Assembly (NCBI GenBank): GCA_027296185.1
Contig: JAPUJL010000338.1
Span: 1-8,831 of the forward strand
Source: SAR324 cluster bacterium
GTDB lineage: Bacteria; SAR324; JACQKK01
Reading direction: 5' to 3'
Length of the DNA stretch: 8,831 bases
Positions 1 to 6,447 of the stretch are shown here, one piece after another (the first letter of the stretch is position 1; every line of letters begins with the position of its first letter). The position numbers were made by a program, and so were the translations under genes. Under the pieces are notes generated by a model. The model saw nothing but the letters and a program-made list of their open reading frames with translations, ran no database searches and was not told the DNA's origin.

Positions 1-719
1 TTCCAGGAGTCGCCGCCCCAGGTCGCCAGCGCCGCGGGATCGTCCCGCCCGGTGGTGTAGAAGGTCCACTCCACGGCGCCGGTCGCGGTGTTGATGCCGA
101 AGATGCGGCCTTCCACCGGATACTCGCCGCCGTTCTGACCGATGATGAGCAGGTCGCCCACAAAGGCGCCCGCGCCGGAGAAGCCGGCGGTGTCATGCTG
201 GGAGTCCACCACTTGGTTTTCCCAGATCACGCTGCCGTCGCGCATGCTGATGGCGAAGATGCGGCCGTCGGACGTGCCCATGTACACTCGGCCGTCGCCG
301 ATGGTCAGGCCGCGGGTGTGGTTGAAGAAGGAGCGAGACGTGACCGCCTCGTCCAGTTCCGGCTGCCAGGACCAGAGCCGCTTGCCCGATTCGCCGTCCA
401 GCTTCCAGACGTTCGACGGATTGGTCGCCAGGTACACGTCCCCATCGATGGCCAGAGGCGTCGAGTGAAGACCCTGCCGGGCATCACCCTGTTGGAAGAT
501 CCATGCCGGGCGCAACTTGCTCACGTTGCACGGATTGATTTGCTTCAGCGGGCTGTGCCGCCAACCGTTGTAGGTGCGGTGATACATGCACCAGTCGCCG
601 TTGGGGCAATTCTTCATGGTCACCAGCGAAGAATCGGCCACCGCCACCGGAGCAGTAAACGCAAGCGTCAGGGCAACCGCGCCCAGCGCCAACGCCGCTT
701 TTGCGATGATTTTATACAT
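1..719 (-). CDS. PQQ-dependent alcohol/methanol dehydrogenase-like protein, N-terminal part
   Basis: This is the first 239 codons of a periplasmic quinoprotein dehydrogenase; the gene continues past the left edge. Residues 1-28 form a Sec signal peptide (basic start, hydrophobic core, AVA-D cleavage site). The mature start resembles the family: W43, then R-H-S-P-L-K-Q-I-N at 54-62, followed by beta-propeller blades with motifs such as KLDGESGKRLW (106-116) and IFAISMRDGSVIW (154-166). GGEYPVEG (197-204) matches the GAExGVRG segment of methanol dehydrogenase, so E199 is the likely metal-ligand glutamate. TWGGDSW closes the visible part. By hand alignment the vicinal Cys-Cys of classical enzymes is replaced by S130-F131, and the Glu of the HEGAPL segment by H86. 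R136 of the NRG motif is kept. The catalytic Asp lies outside the window. GGAGGG sits only 3 nt before the ATG. The substrate cannot be predicted. Confidence 0.9.
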   Translation of the reverse strand, partial: MYKIIAKAALALGAVALTLAFTAPVAVADSSLVTMKNCPNGDWCMYHRTYNGWRHSPLKQINPCNVSKLRPAWIFQQGDARQGLHSTPLAIDGDVYLATNPSNVWKLDGESGKRLWSWQPELDEAVTSRSFFNHTRGLTIGDGRVYMGTSDGRIFAISMRDGSVIWENQVVDSQHDTAGFSGAGAFVGDLLIIGQNGGEYPVEGRIFGINTATGAVEWTFYTTGRDDPAALATWGGDSW

Positions 720-730
720 AATCCCTCCAA

Positions 731-744
731 GATACGGACTGTTC
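731..744. repeat. 14-bp direct repeat, copy 1
   Basis: GATACGGACTGTTC occurs here, just upstream of the Shine-Dalgarno of the PQQ dehydrogenase gene, and again in the same orientation at 3436-3449. The flanks do not match. Whether it is a regulatory site or a coincidence cannot be told from two copies. Confidence 0.4.
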
Positions 745-924
745 GCGATCGCTACGCGAGAAGCCGCGATGAAGGATCCGCGGCATGTTGTCCAGGATCG
801 GCCCGGAAACTGAGATCGGTGCTGATGCTTGCACGGTCGCTACTTCCCGGTGCTCGCCCAAGGTTCTTTCATTAATTCAGACTTGTGTCAATCACGAATC
901 GGCCCCAAAGCCCAGCCTCACGGG

Positions 925-955
925 AAAAAATGCGCCCGCGAGTACGGCTCGGGGC
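925..955 (-). terminator. Probable intrinsic terminator downstream of the SDR gene
   Basis: Read on the minus strand, a GC-rich hairpin (arms GCCCCGAG and CTCGcGGGC with one bulged C, loop CCGTA; 934-955) is followed after two or three bases by six T residues (925-930). It lies about 60 nt beyond the SDR stop codon, where a terminator is expected. It separates that gene from the PQQ dehydrogenase gene transcribed the same way. The rest of 720-1014 holds no gene; a lone TTGACA on the minus strand at 886-891 has no convincing -10 partner. Confidence 0.5.
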
Positions 956-1014
956 CGGCGCGAAGTTTGTGTAGAGAAATAATTTGGGAGCCGGGAACCG
1001 AGTGCGGCGCCGAG

Positions 1015-1776
1015 TCAGTACACCTGCCCCATGGAGCGGAAAATGAGATCGTCGAATACGATATGCGGCGGGGCGGAGAGGACGAAGCAGATCGCGTCGG
1101 TCACGTCGGAGGGCTGCATGGGCTGGGATTTCCGGTAGGCGTCCTGGGCGCGCTCCGCGTCCCGGTAAAAGCTGGCGTGAAAGCCCGTCGCGGTCAAGCC
1201 GGGCGACACCAGGCTGACCTTGATCGGGCTGCCCTCGATCATCAGCTCGTCCCGCATGCCGTCGTTGAGCGCCCGCACGGCATACTTGGTCGCGGAGTAG
1301 AAGCCGACCCCCCGGCCCGCAGGCACCCGCCGCGCCAGGCTGGAGGCGATGTTGACGATCCGCGCGTCGGGCTTGCCGCGCATCTGGGCGATGGCCTCGC
1401 GCATGCAGATGCTCAGGGCGAGCACGTTAACCTCGAGCATCTCGCGCCAGTCGGCGTTCTTGCCTTCGATCAGGGAGCCTTCCCATCCCAGGCCGGCGTT
1501 GTTGATCAGAACGTCCGCCGCGCCCCATTGCTCACGCAGGGCGGCGAACATCGCCGTGATGGATTCCTCGTCGCGCAGGTCCGTGGTCAGAGCCAGCGCC
1601 TCGCCGCCCTGGGCCTCGATTTCCCCCTTCAGCGTCTCCAGCCGTTCGCCCCGGCGGGCGGCGATCGCGACGCGCACGCCGTGTCCGGCCAGGCGCCTGG
1701 CCGTCTCCTCGCCGATGCCGCTGGAGGCGCCGGTGATCAGGCAAATCTTCCCTTTCCACTGCTCCATTCCGGTCAT
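1015..1776 (-). CDS. YdfG-like SDR family NADP-dependent oxidoreductase
   Basis: This is a 253-residue classical short-chain dehydrogenase/reductase, a cytoplasmic NAD(P)-dependent enzyme with a Rossmann fold. The sequence shows the cofactor glycine motif TGASSGIG (15-22), D66 after beta-3, NNAG (92-95), and the catalytic tetrad N117, S145, Y160 and K164 (YSATK). The RR pair at 41-42 after beta-2 suggests preference for NADP(H). The C-terminal pattern (DVTDAICFVLSAPPHIVFDDL) resembles the YdfG/serine 3-dehydrogenase branch, but the substrate is unknown. ATG at 1776 was chosen because it has GGCGG-rich sequence upstream and leads directly into the fold. A second ATG three codons later is possible. 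A GTG at 1851 would add 25 unconserved residues. It lies about 150 nt downstream of the transglycosylase gene, with no clear promoter between, so it may be cotranscribed. Confidence 0.92.
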   Translation of the reverse strand: MTGMEQWKGKICLITGASSGIGEETARRLAGHGVRVAIAARRGERLETLKGEIEAQGGEALALTTDLRDEESITAMFAALREQWGAADVLINNAGLGWEGSLIEGKNADWREMLEVNVLALSICMREAIAQMRGKPDARIVNIASSLARRVPAGRGVGFYSATKYAVRALNDGMRDELMIEGSPIKVSLVSPGLTATGFHASFYRDAERAQDAYRKSQPMQPSDVTDAICFVLSAPPHIVFDDLIFRSMGQVY

Positions 1777-1927
1777 CCGCCATCCGCCTTTTCGATCGAG
1801 GGTATTCTGGGCGCAATCGATCCCGCGACGGCCCGGGGGGCGCGCCGCCACGCATCCGAGCCCCTGCCGGTACTGCAGGCGGGAGCGGCGCCCCGCGGGT
1901 TCGGCCGGGGCCCTTCCCGCCTCGCGG

Positions 1928-3322
1928 CTAAATTTCCCGCGCGGTCAGATGAGTGCCACCGCCCGCGTGTGACAGGGGGATCAGCAGGATCCGGCCGTAG
2001 CGCACCAGGTTGCGGTTGGGAATGCGATTCACCGCCAGCAACGCCGACATGGGCACCCCGTACCGCCGCGAGATTTGGCTCAGGGTCTCGCCACGCACCA
2101 CCCGGTGGGAGACGATGTCGGGCAGCGGGAGCGGCCCCTTCGCCAGGGCCGCTTTCAGCCGCTCCGTTCCTCCCGGCGGGACCCGGAGCAACACATTGCC
2201 CCGATGATTGGGCGGAATCAACCCCTGCTTCCACGCCGGGTTGAGCTCCCACAACAACCGCGCGGATACGTCGATGCGCTTGGCGATCTCGTCCAACGTG
2301 GTCACGAACCGGCCCCGGACGACCTCATGCTTCAGGAACGCCTCCGGCTCCAGCGGGCCGAAGCCGTAGACCTCCAGATTGTTGTAGATCAACGCCACCG
2401 CCATGAAGGACGGCACGTAGCGCCGGGTCTGCAGGGGCAGGGAGAGATTCCAGAAGTCCTCCTGCCCCCCCAGAGCCCGGGAGGCCCGCATGGCCTGCTT
2501 CACGCGGCCTTCCCCGGCGTTGTATGCGGCCAGCGCCAGCTCCCAACTGCCGAAGCGCCCGTGCAGATGGCGCAGCAGCCTGGCTGCGGCGCGGGTGGAG
2601 AGGATCGGGTCCTGGCGCTCGTCGTACCAGGGCTCCACGCGCAGCCGGAAATGCCGCGCCGTGGTGCGCATGAACTGCCACAGACCCGCCGCGCGCTTGG
2701 GCGAAAGGGCACGCGGATCGAGATTGCTCTCCACGATCGCCAGATAGGCCAGATCGGCTGGCACGCCCTCCTCCCGCAGGATCGTCTGCATCATCGGGAT
2801 GTACTGGCCGGCCCGGGCCAATCCGCGGGAAAAGGCCTGCCGGTGGGAATCGAGGAACATGCGCATGAACTTGCGCACCTCATCGTTCTCGTACAGCGCG
2901 ATCTGCGCGGCACTGGGCGGCGGTGGGGCGGGCTCTTCCAACTCCGGTGGGCGGGTCTCGAACCCAAGCTCCTCTAGCAGCGGTGCCAACAGCGAGCGGG
3001 CCAGCCGCAGGAGCCGCGCCAGCAGAAGTTCCGCCTGCTCCGTGGGGGAAGCCCCCGGCTCCGGCAACCAGTGCTCGCCGTAGCCCGTGGAAAGCTCGAC
3101 GAGGCCGCCGGAGGACCCGTGCGGCCCAACACGCGCGATGCGCATCGGGGAGGATGCGATCGGGACGCGCAGGGACCCCAAGCTGAAATTCGGAGGGGGC
3201 GGGGATGCCCGCCGGTCAGGCGGGTTCGCGTGGGCTCCGGAGCCCACCCATCCAATCAGGATCGCGCCGAGCGCGAGTCCGGTCCAGCAGCGATGTATGT
3301 CCACCAAGATACCTGCCTCCAT
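1928..3322 (-). CDS. mltD: MltD-like membrane-bound lytic murein transglycosylase with LysM domain
   Basis: This 464-residue protein is predicted to cleave peptidoglycan glycan strands to 1,6-anhydromuropeptides, acting in the periplasm. Residues 8-32 form a signal peptide or membrane anchor ending in SGAHA; no lipobox is seen. A proline-rich stretch (40-44, 131-136) flanks a leucine-rich helix. The SLT domain (about 165-285) contains the catalytic glutamate E198 in AIVESNLDP, then AAGLWQFM (211-218) and AAYNAGEGR (265-273). A degenerate LysM-like unit (about 333-382) and a clear C-terminal LysM (405-448, HRVVRGETLSQISRRYGVP) would bind murein. Length and layout fit MltD (about 450 residues in E. 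coli). The ATG at 3322 has no Shine-Dalgarno; TTG at 3307 or GTG at 3304, preceded by GGAGG, would give a tidier signal peptide and may be the real start. Confidence 0.9.
   Translation of the reverse strand: MEAGILVDIHRCWTGLALGAILIGWVGSGAHANPPDRRASPPPPNFSLGSLRVPIASSPMRIARVGPHGSSGGLVELSTGYGEHWLPEPGASPTEQAELLLARLLRLARSLLAPLLEELGFETRPPELEEPAPPPPSAAQIALYENDEVRKFMRMFLDSHRQAFSRGLARAGQYIPMMQTILREEGVPADLAYLAIVESNLDPRALSPKRAAGLWQFMRTTARHFRLRVEPWYDERQDPILSTRAAARLLRHLHGRFGSWELALAAYNAGEGRVKQAMRASRALGGQEDFWNLSLPLQTRRYVPSFMAVALIYNNLEVYGFGPLEPEAFLKHEVVRGRFVTTLDEIAKRIDVSARLLWELNPAWKQGLIPPNHRGNVLLRVPPGGTERLKAALAKGPLPLPDIVSHRVVRGETLSQISRRYGVPMSALLAVNRIPNRNLVRYGRILLIPLSHAGGGTHLTAREI
3316..3320 (-). promoter_or_regulatory. 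GGAGG Shine-Dalgarno inside the annotated start of the transglycosylase gene
   Basis: GGAGG overlaps the ATG at 3322 and stands 8 nt before an in-frame TTG (3307) and 11 nt before a GTG (3304). No comparable site precedes the ATG itself. This argues that translation starts 5 or 6 codons later than the longest frame. Confidence 0.45.
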
Positions 3323-3339
3323 GCATTGACAGCTTTACG

Positions 3340-3355
3340 GTTGAATCCATTCAAC
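3340..3355. promoter_or_regulatory. Perfect 7-2-7 palindrome, possible operator
   Basis: GTTGAAT-CC-ATTCAAC is a perfect inverted repeat ending 18 nt upstream of the transglycosylase ATG. It is A+T-richer than its surroundings, as operator sites often are. It could bind a dimeric regulator or form a short hairpin in the leader RNA. The regulator is unknown. Confidence 0.35.
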
Positions 3356-3373
3356 ACGCGGTGGGCGTACTGA

Positions 3374-3398
3374 GCGGCCCCGATTCCGTCGGGACCGC
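3374..3398 (-). other. Strong GC-rich hairpin between the HD-GYP and transglycosylase genes
   Basis: On minus-strand RNA, GCGGUCCCGA and UCGGGGCCGC pair over 10 bp (one G-U) around a 5-nt loop. On the plus strand the same position is an A-C mismatch, so the structure favours minus-strand RNA. No U-tract follows, so it is not a canonical intrinsic terminator. It could stabilise the upstream operon's mRNA 3' end or belong to the leader of the transglycosylase gene. Its 5' arm also takes part in an alternative pairing (3394-3401 with 3355-3362). Confidence 0.4.
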
Positions 3399-3435
3399 GT
3401 GCTCGGCGAGAGTCCCGCCAAGGTGATGGTGTTTC

Positions 3436-3449
3436 GATACGGACTGTTC
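3436..3449. repeat. 14-bp direct repeat, copy 2
   Basis: This is the second copy of GATACGGACTGTTC (first at 731-744). It directly adjoins the HD-GYP stop codon and starts the intergenic gap before the transglycosylase gene. Both copies have the same orientation relative to minus-strand transcription. Confidence 0.4.
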
Positions 3450-4691
3450 TCACGAGATGTGCCGGGTGTCAGGTTCGGGTTCCGGCACTTGGCCGGTCAA
3501 CAGGCCCCGCTCCCGGACGTAGCCGGGCAGGTCGAAGCCCAACTTCTGCGGAAGGAGCGAGGTGACGATGGAAAGGGGATTCGACGAGGGTTGATGCGCC
3601 ATGTCGATGGTCTCGCCCTCGGGCAGCATGCGGTGCTGTGCATCGAACACGACCCACACCTTGGGAAGCAGGGCCGGATTGTGATGCACCGCCAGCACGA
3701 TCCCCAGCCGGTGGTCGCTCAGGCGGACGAAGCTGCCGACCGGATAGAGCCCCAGCGCGCTGACGAACTCGTCGACCAGCTGCGCGTCGAACCCTGGGCC
3801 GCCCCACTGGCGGATCCATTGCAGCGCCTCGTAGGGAGTCATGCGCGCCTTGCCCTGCCGGCCCGTGGTGAGGTTATCGTAGGTATCGACGATCATCACC
3901 ATGCTGGCCATGCGCGAGATCTCGTCCTTGACGAGGCCCTGAGGAAAGCCACTCCCGTCGGAGCGCTCATGGTGTTGCAACAGCACCAGCAACGATCGTT
4001 TCTCGATTCCGCTCGCCTGATCGAAAAGCTGGGCGCCGAGCAGTGGGTGGGTGCGATAGTCCTGGAACTCCTCCGCCTCGTAGGGCGTCTGCTTCTCCAC
4101 CAGCGCCAGGGGCAACTGCGTCTTGCCGATATCGTGCAGCAGCGCGCCGATGCCCACCGATTTCGATTCGCTGCGGGCGAAGCCGAGCCGGGTGCAAAAT
4201 ACCAGCGTCAGGATGCACACCCGCACGCAGTGCTGGAACGTCGCGTCGCTGTGCTCCTTGAGGCTGAGCAGGCTGGCCAGCGCGTCGCGATTGCGCAGGA
4301 CGCTGCCGATCAACTCGTCGACCGTGGCATCGGCCAAGGCCACGTCCGGCTTTTCGCCGTTGCGCACCGCGTCCATCATGCGGGAGACCGAATCCAGAGC
4401 CTCCTCGTAGATGGTGTTGGCGCCGCTCAACTCCACCTCGTAGGGCACCGGGTCCGGCCGTCCGGCCGGCCCGCTGGCCGGTCCAGTAGCCGGTCCAGGC
4501 GCCGCTGCGGGAGAGTCGATCCCCTTGTCCGTGTCGATCACGACCTCGCGCACGTCCCATTCCTTGAGCTTGCGCACCTGGTCGCCGGATGTAATCGGGT
4601 TGCGGAAGACCGGCACCAGCAGCCAACTCCGGTCCAGCTGCTCCACGTACATACCGGGCACGAGCTGGTCGATAGGAATCTTGCGCAACAT
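3450..4691 (-). CDS. HD-GYP domain cyclic-di-GMP phosphodiesterase with DUF3391-type N-terminus
   Basis: This 413-residue cytoplasmic protein is predicted to hydrolyse the second messenger c-di-GMP. The N-terminal module (1 to about 55, KIPIDQLVPGMYV) looks like DUF3391. A G-P-A-rich linker (60-81) and a helical segment follow. The HD-GYP core shows H154, HD at 186-187 with K190 (LLHDIGK), H215 (THP), H240-H241-E242, DGSGFP (245-250) and D269 (IVDTYD). The signature tyrosine is phenylalanine (F249); the metal-binding His and Asp residues are present, so activity is plausible. A C-terminal region (about 315-413) is extra. The start at 4691 matches the usual domain start and has AAAGG upstream. 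ATG at 4721 is an alternative that overlaps the preceding stop codon as ATGA, implying translational coupling. It is third in the ispB-amrA operon. Confidence 0.9.
   Translation of the reverse strand: MLRKIPIDQLVPGMYVEQLDRSWLLVPVFRNPITSGDQVRKLKEWDVREVVIDTDKGIDSPAAAPGPATGPASGPAGRPDPVPYEVELSGANTIYEEALDSVSRMMDAVRNGEKPDVALADATVDELIGSVLRNRDALASLLSLKEHSDATFQHCVRVCILTLVFCTRLGFARSESKSVGIGALLHDIGKTQLPLALVEKQTPYEAEEFQDYRTHPLLGAQLFDQASGIEKRSLLVLLQHHERSDGSGFPQGLVKDEISRMASMVMIVDTYDNLTTGRQGKARMTPYEALQWIRQWGGPGFDAQLVDEFVSALGLYPVGSFVRLSDHRLGIVLAVHHNPALLPKVWVVFDAQHRMLPEGETIDMAHQPSSNPLSIVTSLLPQKLGFDLPGYVRERGLLTGQVPEPEPDTRHIS
4461..4496 (-). repeat. Three 12-nt tandem units encoding a GPA-x linker
   Basis: On the minus strand the units GGACCGGCTACT, GGACCGGCCAGC and GGGCCGGCCGGA encode GPAT, GPAS and GPAG. 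They lie in the linker between the N-terminal module and the HD-GYP core. Such repeats vary in number easily by slippage, and the segment is probably just a flexible spacer. Confidence 0.5.
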
Positions 4692-4717
4692 AGGACCTTT
4701 CAAATCCGCGTCGGGGA

Positions 4718-5260
4718 TCATTCGCTCAGGCGTTCGACGGTAAACCGCTCCATACTGACCGGTTCGTTCGGTTTGATCCGCCCTTTCTCCCGGCAGATTG
4801 AGATCTGCTTCTCCGCCGAATCCACCCCCGGTAACATCGGCAGCAGCACCCCGCAGCGGGAGCCGGCCCGCACGATCAGGCCGTAGCGCTCCGGGTCCAG
4901 CGCGGCCATGGATTCCACGGCCTCGGGCGCGGACAGCAGATCGATGGAGATGCGCAGCCCGGGCAGCTCCTGCGGCCGTAGCGGCTCGAAGCGCGGGTCC
5001 CGCGTCGCCGCGGCGAGGCTGTTGCCGACCACCTCTTCCTCGAGGGTCGGCTTGGTCGGTTCCAGCGTCCCGATGCAGCCGCGCAGGCGGTCCCCGGGCA
5101 TCGCCTTGAGCGAGACGAAGCAGGCTTGAGGTGCCGTGGCGCGCGGATAGAGCCCCTCGGCGTTTACGTCCCGCCCGGCGAAATGCCAACCGATCGCCTG
5201 CCGGGCCAGACCCAACAGCGGCGGCAGGTCCGCTTCCGGATGGGTCTCGTTAAAACTCAC
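4718..5260 (-). CDS. amrA: AMMECR1 / AmmeMemoRadiSam system protein A (AmrA) family protein
   Basis: This 180-residue protein belongs to the AMMECR1 family, widespread in bacteria, archaea and eukaryotes with no settled biochemical role. The family hallmarks are clear: LRGCIGTL (59-66), the DPRFEPL motif (88-94), the I-S-I-D-L-L strand (104-109), and the C-terminal GVLLP block (137-141) followed by E150 and a C-R-E-K segment (156-159). Many bacterial homologues sit beside a Memo-like gene and a radical SAM gene; neither is adjacent here. The GTG start overlaps the end of the ispB-like gene by 11 nt, and no later start fits the domain. The stop codon meets or overlaps the HD-GYP start, so all three are likely cotranscribed and translationally coupled. 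The assignment to the family is firm, the function is not. Confidence 0.85.
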   Translation of the reverse strand: MSFNETHPEADLPPLLGLARQAIGWHFAGRDVNAEGLYPRATAPQACFVSLKAMPGDRLRGCIGTLEPTKPTLEEEVVGNSLAAATRDPRFEPLRPQELPGLRISIDLLSAPEAVESMAALDPERYGLIVRAGSRCGVLLPMLPGVDSAEKQISICREKGRIKPNEPVSMERFTVERLSE

Positions 5261-6221
5261 GGTCCACCACGAAATCCGCCAGTTGGGAGAGAGTGCCCCG
5301 CTCGGGCAGATCGGGCAATCCCTCCAGGTGCCGCTGGGCGCTGCGGGTGTAGCGCCGGGCCTCCTCCAGCGTGTACGGGAGCACCTCGTAATCGCGCATC
5401 AGCCCCACGACCCGTTGCACGTCTTCGTCGCCGAGCTCGTCCTGGGTCAGGCGGCCCATCAACTCCGCGCGTTCGCCCTCGTTCACCACTGCGAGCAGGC
5501 GGCTCAGGGGGAGCGTCACCTTGCGCTCACGCAGGTCGACGCCCAAGGGCTTGCCCACCTTGCTGCGATCCTCCACGTAATCCAGGGCATCGTCCACGAT
5601 CTGGAAGGCGATCCCCAGGTCGTGGCCGTAGCGGTACAGGCTCTCCTGCCGCTCCGGCGGCGCCCCGCCGAAGCAGGCGCCGATCTTCGTCGCCGCGGCG
5701 AACAGGGAAGCCGTCTTGTGGACGATGATCGCCAGGTAGTCGGATTCGCTGGCCGATTCGAAGCGCCGGATCAGCTGCAGGATCTCTCCCTTCGCCATGA
5801 GGGAAGTGGCGTGCGAGATGGTGTCCAGCACCACCAGGTCTTCCAGCAGGGTCAGCGAGCGGAAGGCGATGGCCAGGAGGTAATCGCCCACCAGCACGCT
5901 GGCGGAATTGCCCCAGACGATGCGCGCGGTCTTCTGCTGCCTGCGCAGGTCCGAGCCGTCGACGACGTCGTCGTGCAGCAACGTAGCGGTATGAAGAAAT
6001 TCCAGCGAGGCGGCGGCCTGGTGAATGGCTTCCCCGGCCCCGCCGAACATTCGGGCCGACAGGATCAGCACCGCCGGCCGCAAGCGCTTGCCGCCGGAGC
6101 GGAGGATGTGCTGTGCTACGTCGTTGAGGAGAGGAATCTCGGTGTCCAGGTGACCCAGGATCACCTGTTCCACCTGCGTCAGGTCCTCTTTGACGTCCGC
6201 AATCAGGCGGTCGAAATCCAT
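5250..6221 (-). CDS. ispB: Polyprenyl diphosphate synthase (octaprenyl diphosphate synthase-like)
   Basis: This 323-residue trans-isoprenyl diphosphate synthase condenses isopentenyl diphosphate units onto an allylic primer, giving the side chain of ubiquinone or menaquinone. It is a cytosolic all-helical enzyme. Visible motifs are GGKRLRP (43-49), the first Asp-rich motif DDVVD (84-88) followed by RR (93-94), the K-T pair at 169-170, the second Asp-rich motif DDALD (210-214), and GVDLRERKVTLPL (227-239). The small residue A79, five before the first Asp motif, fits a long-chain product, and the length equals that of E. coli IspB. Exact chain length cannot be read from sequence. ATG at 6221 has GGAG close upstream and begins the conserved region; the longer TTG start at 6254 is unlikely. 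It is the first gene of an operon with the AMMECR1 and HD-GYP genes. Confidence 0.93.
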   Translation of the reverse strand: MDFDRLIADVKEDLTQVEQVILGHLDTEIPLLNDVAQHILRSGGKRLRPAVLILSARMFGGAGEAIHQAAASLEFLHTATLLHDDVVDGSDLRRQQKTARIVWGNSASVLVGDYLLAIAFRSLTLLEDLVVLDTISHATSLMAKGEILQLIRRFESASESDYLAIIVHKTASLFAAATKIGACFGGAPPERQESLYRYGHDLGIAFQIVDDALDYVEDRSKVGKPLGVDLRERKVTLPLSRLLAVVNEGERAELMGRLTQDELGDEDVQRVVGLMRDYEVLPYTLEEARRYTRSAQRHLEGLPDLPERGTLSQLADFVVDREF

Positions 6222-6312
6222 TTTCTCCGTCCGCGAACCCGGGCGGCCCGCCAATCAGGTGCCTCGAAACGCGCGGCCAAGATCGGTTGACCCGCCCCAC
6301 GTAATTCCGCAC

Positions 6313-6340
6313 ATTATATCATCAATTCCACATTTGAAAA
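6313..6340 (-). promoter_or_regulatory. Sigma70-like promoter for the ispB-amrA-HD-GYP operon
   Basis: On the minus strand a perfect TATAAT (6313-6318) is preceded by a 16-nt spacer and TTTTCA (6335-6340, four of six matches to TTGACA). The region is strikingly A+T-rich for this window. Transcription would start near 6306, giving a leader of about 85 nt before the ispB ATG. A weak plus-strand candidate (TTGACC at 6287-6292, CATTAT at 6312-6317, 19-nt spacing) overlaps it, so the region may fire in both directions. Confidence 0.6.
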
Positions 6341-6447
6341 CCACGAGATCGCCCGTGACCGGTTTTTTCACCCAGCGCTGCAAATTCGCTCCCCGGGCTC
6401 CGGCTGGCCGGGCGGCGGCCCGATATGCGCGGTGCGGCCGCTCCCTG

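Noticed and set aside
195..875. Plus-strand open frames opposite the PQQ dehydrogenase gene
   Set aside because: The minus strand encodes a signal peptide followed by quinoprotein blade motifs up to the left edge; the plus frames have no motif.
863..891. Minus-strand TTGACA at 886-891 as promoter of the PQQ dehydrogenase gene
   Set aside because: The -10 positions at 15-18 nt spacing (such as AAGAAC) match the consensus poorly. It may still be a weak or activator-dependent promoter, but the sequence does not show it.
829..2244. Long plus-strand open frame (471 codons) across the SDR and transglycosylase genes
   Set aside because: It is antisense to two genes with clear catalytic motifs, has no recognisable domain, and reads as His/Arg/Ala/Gly-rich low-complexity sequence typical of a GC-rich shadow frame.
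2075..2977. Plus-strand open frame of 300 codons opposite the transglycosylase gene
   Set aside because: It lies fully within the SLT/LysM gene on the other strand and has no motif of its own.
3326..3354. Plus-strand TTGACA with a 17-nt spacer, suggesting an antisense promoter
   Set aside because: The matching -10 position reads ATTCAA, only two of six consensus bases, and no plus-strand gene lies downstream.
3399..4886. Plus-strand open frame of 495 codons opposite the HD-GYP gene
   Set aside because: It is antisense to a well-supported gene, with composition typical of the complement of GC-rich codons and no domain signature.
4692..5189. N-terminal extension of the HD-GYP frame across the AMMECR1 gene
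   Set aside because: The frame is open by GC bias only. The extension is Arg/Ala/Gly-rich, unlike any domain, and would overlap nearly the whole AMMECR1 gene.
5283..6290. Plus-strand open frame of 335 codons opposite the ispB-like gene
   Set aside because: It mirrors the polyprenyl synthase, whose Asp-rich motifs are unmistakable; the frame has no independent support.
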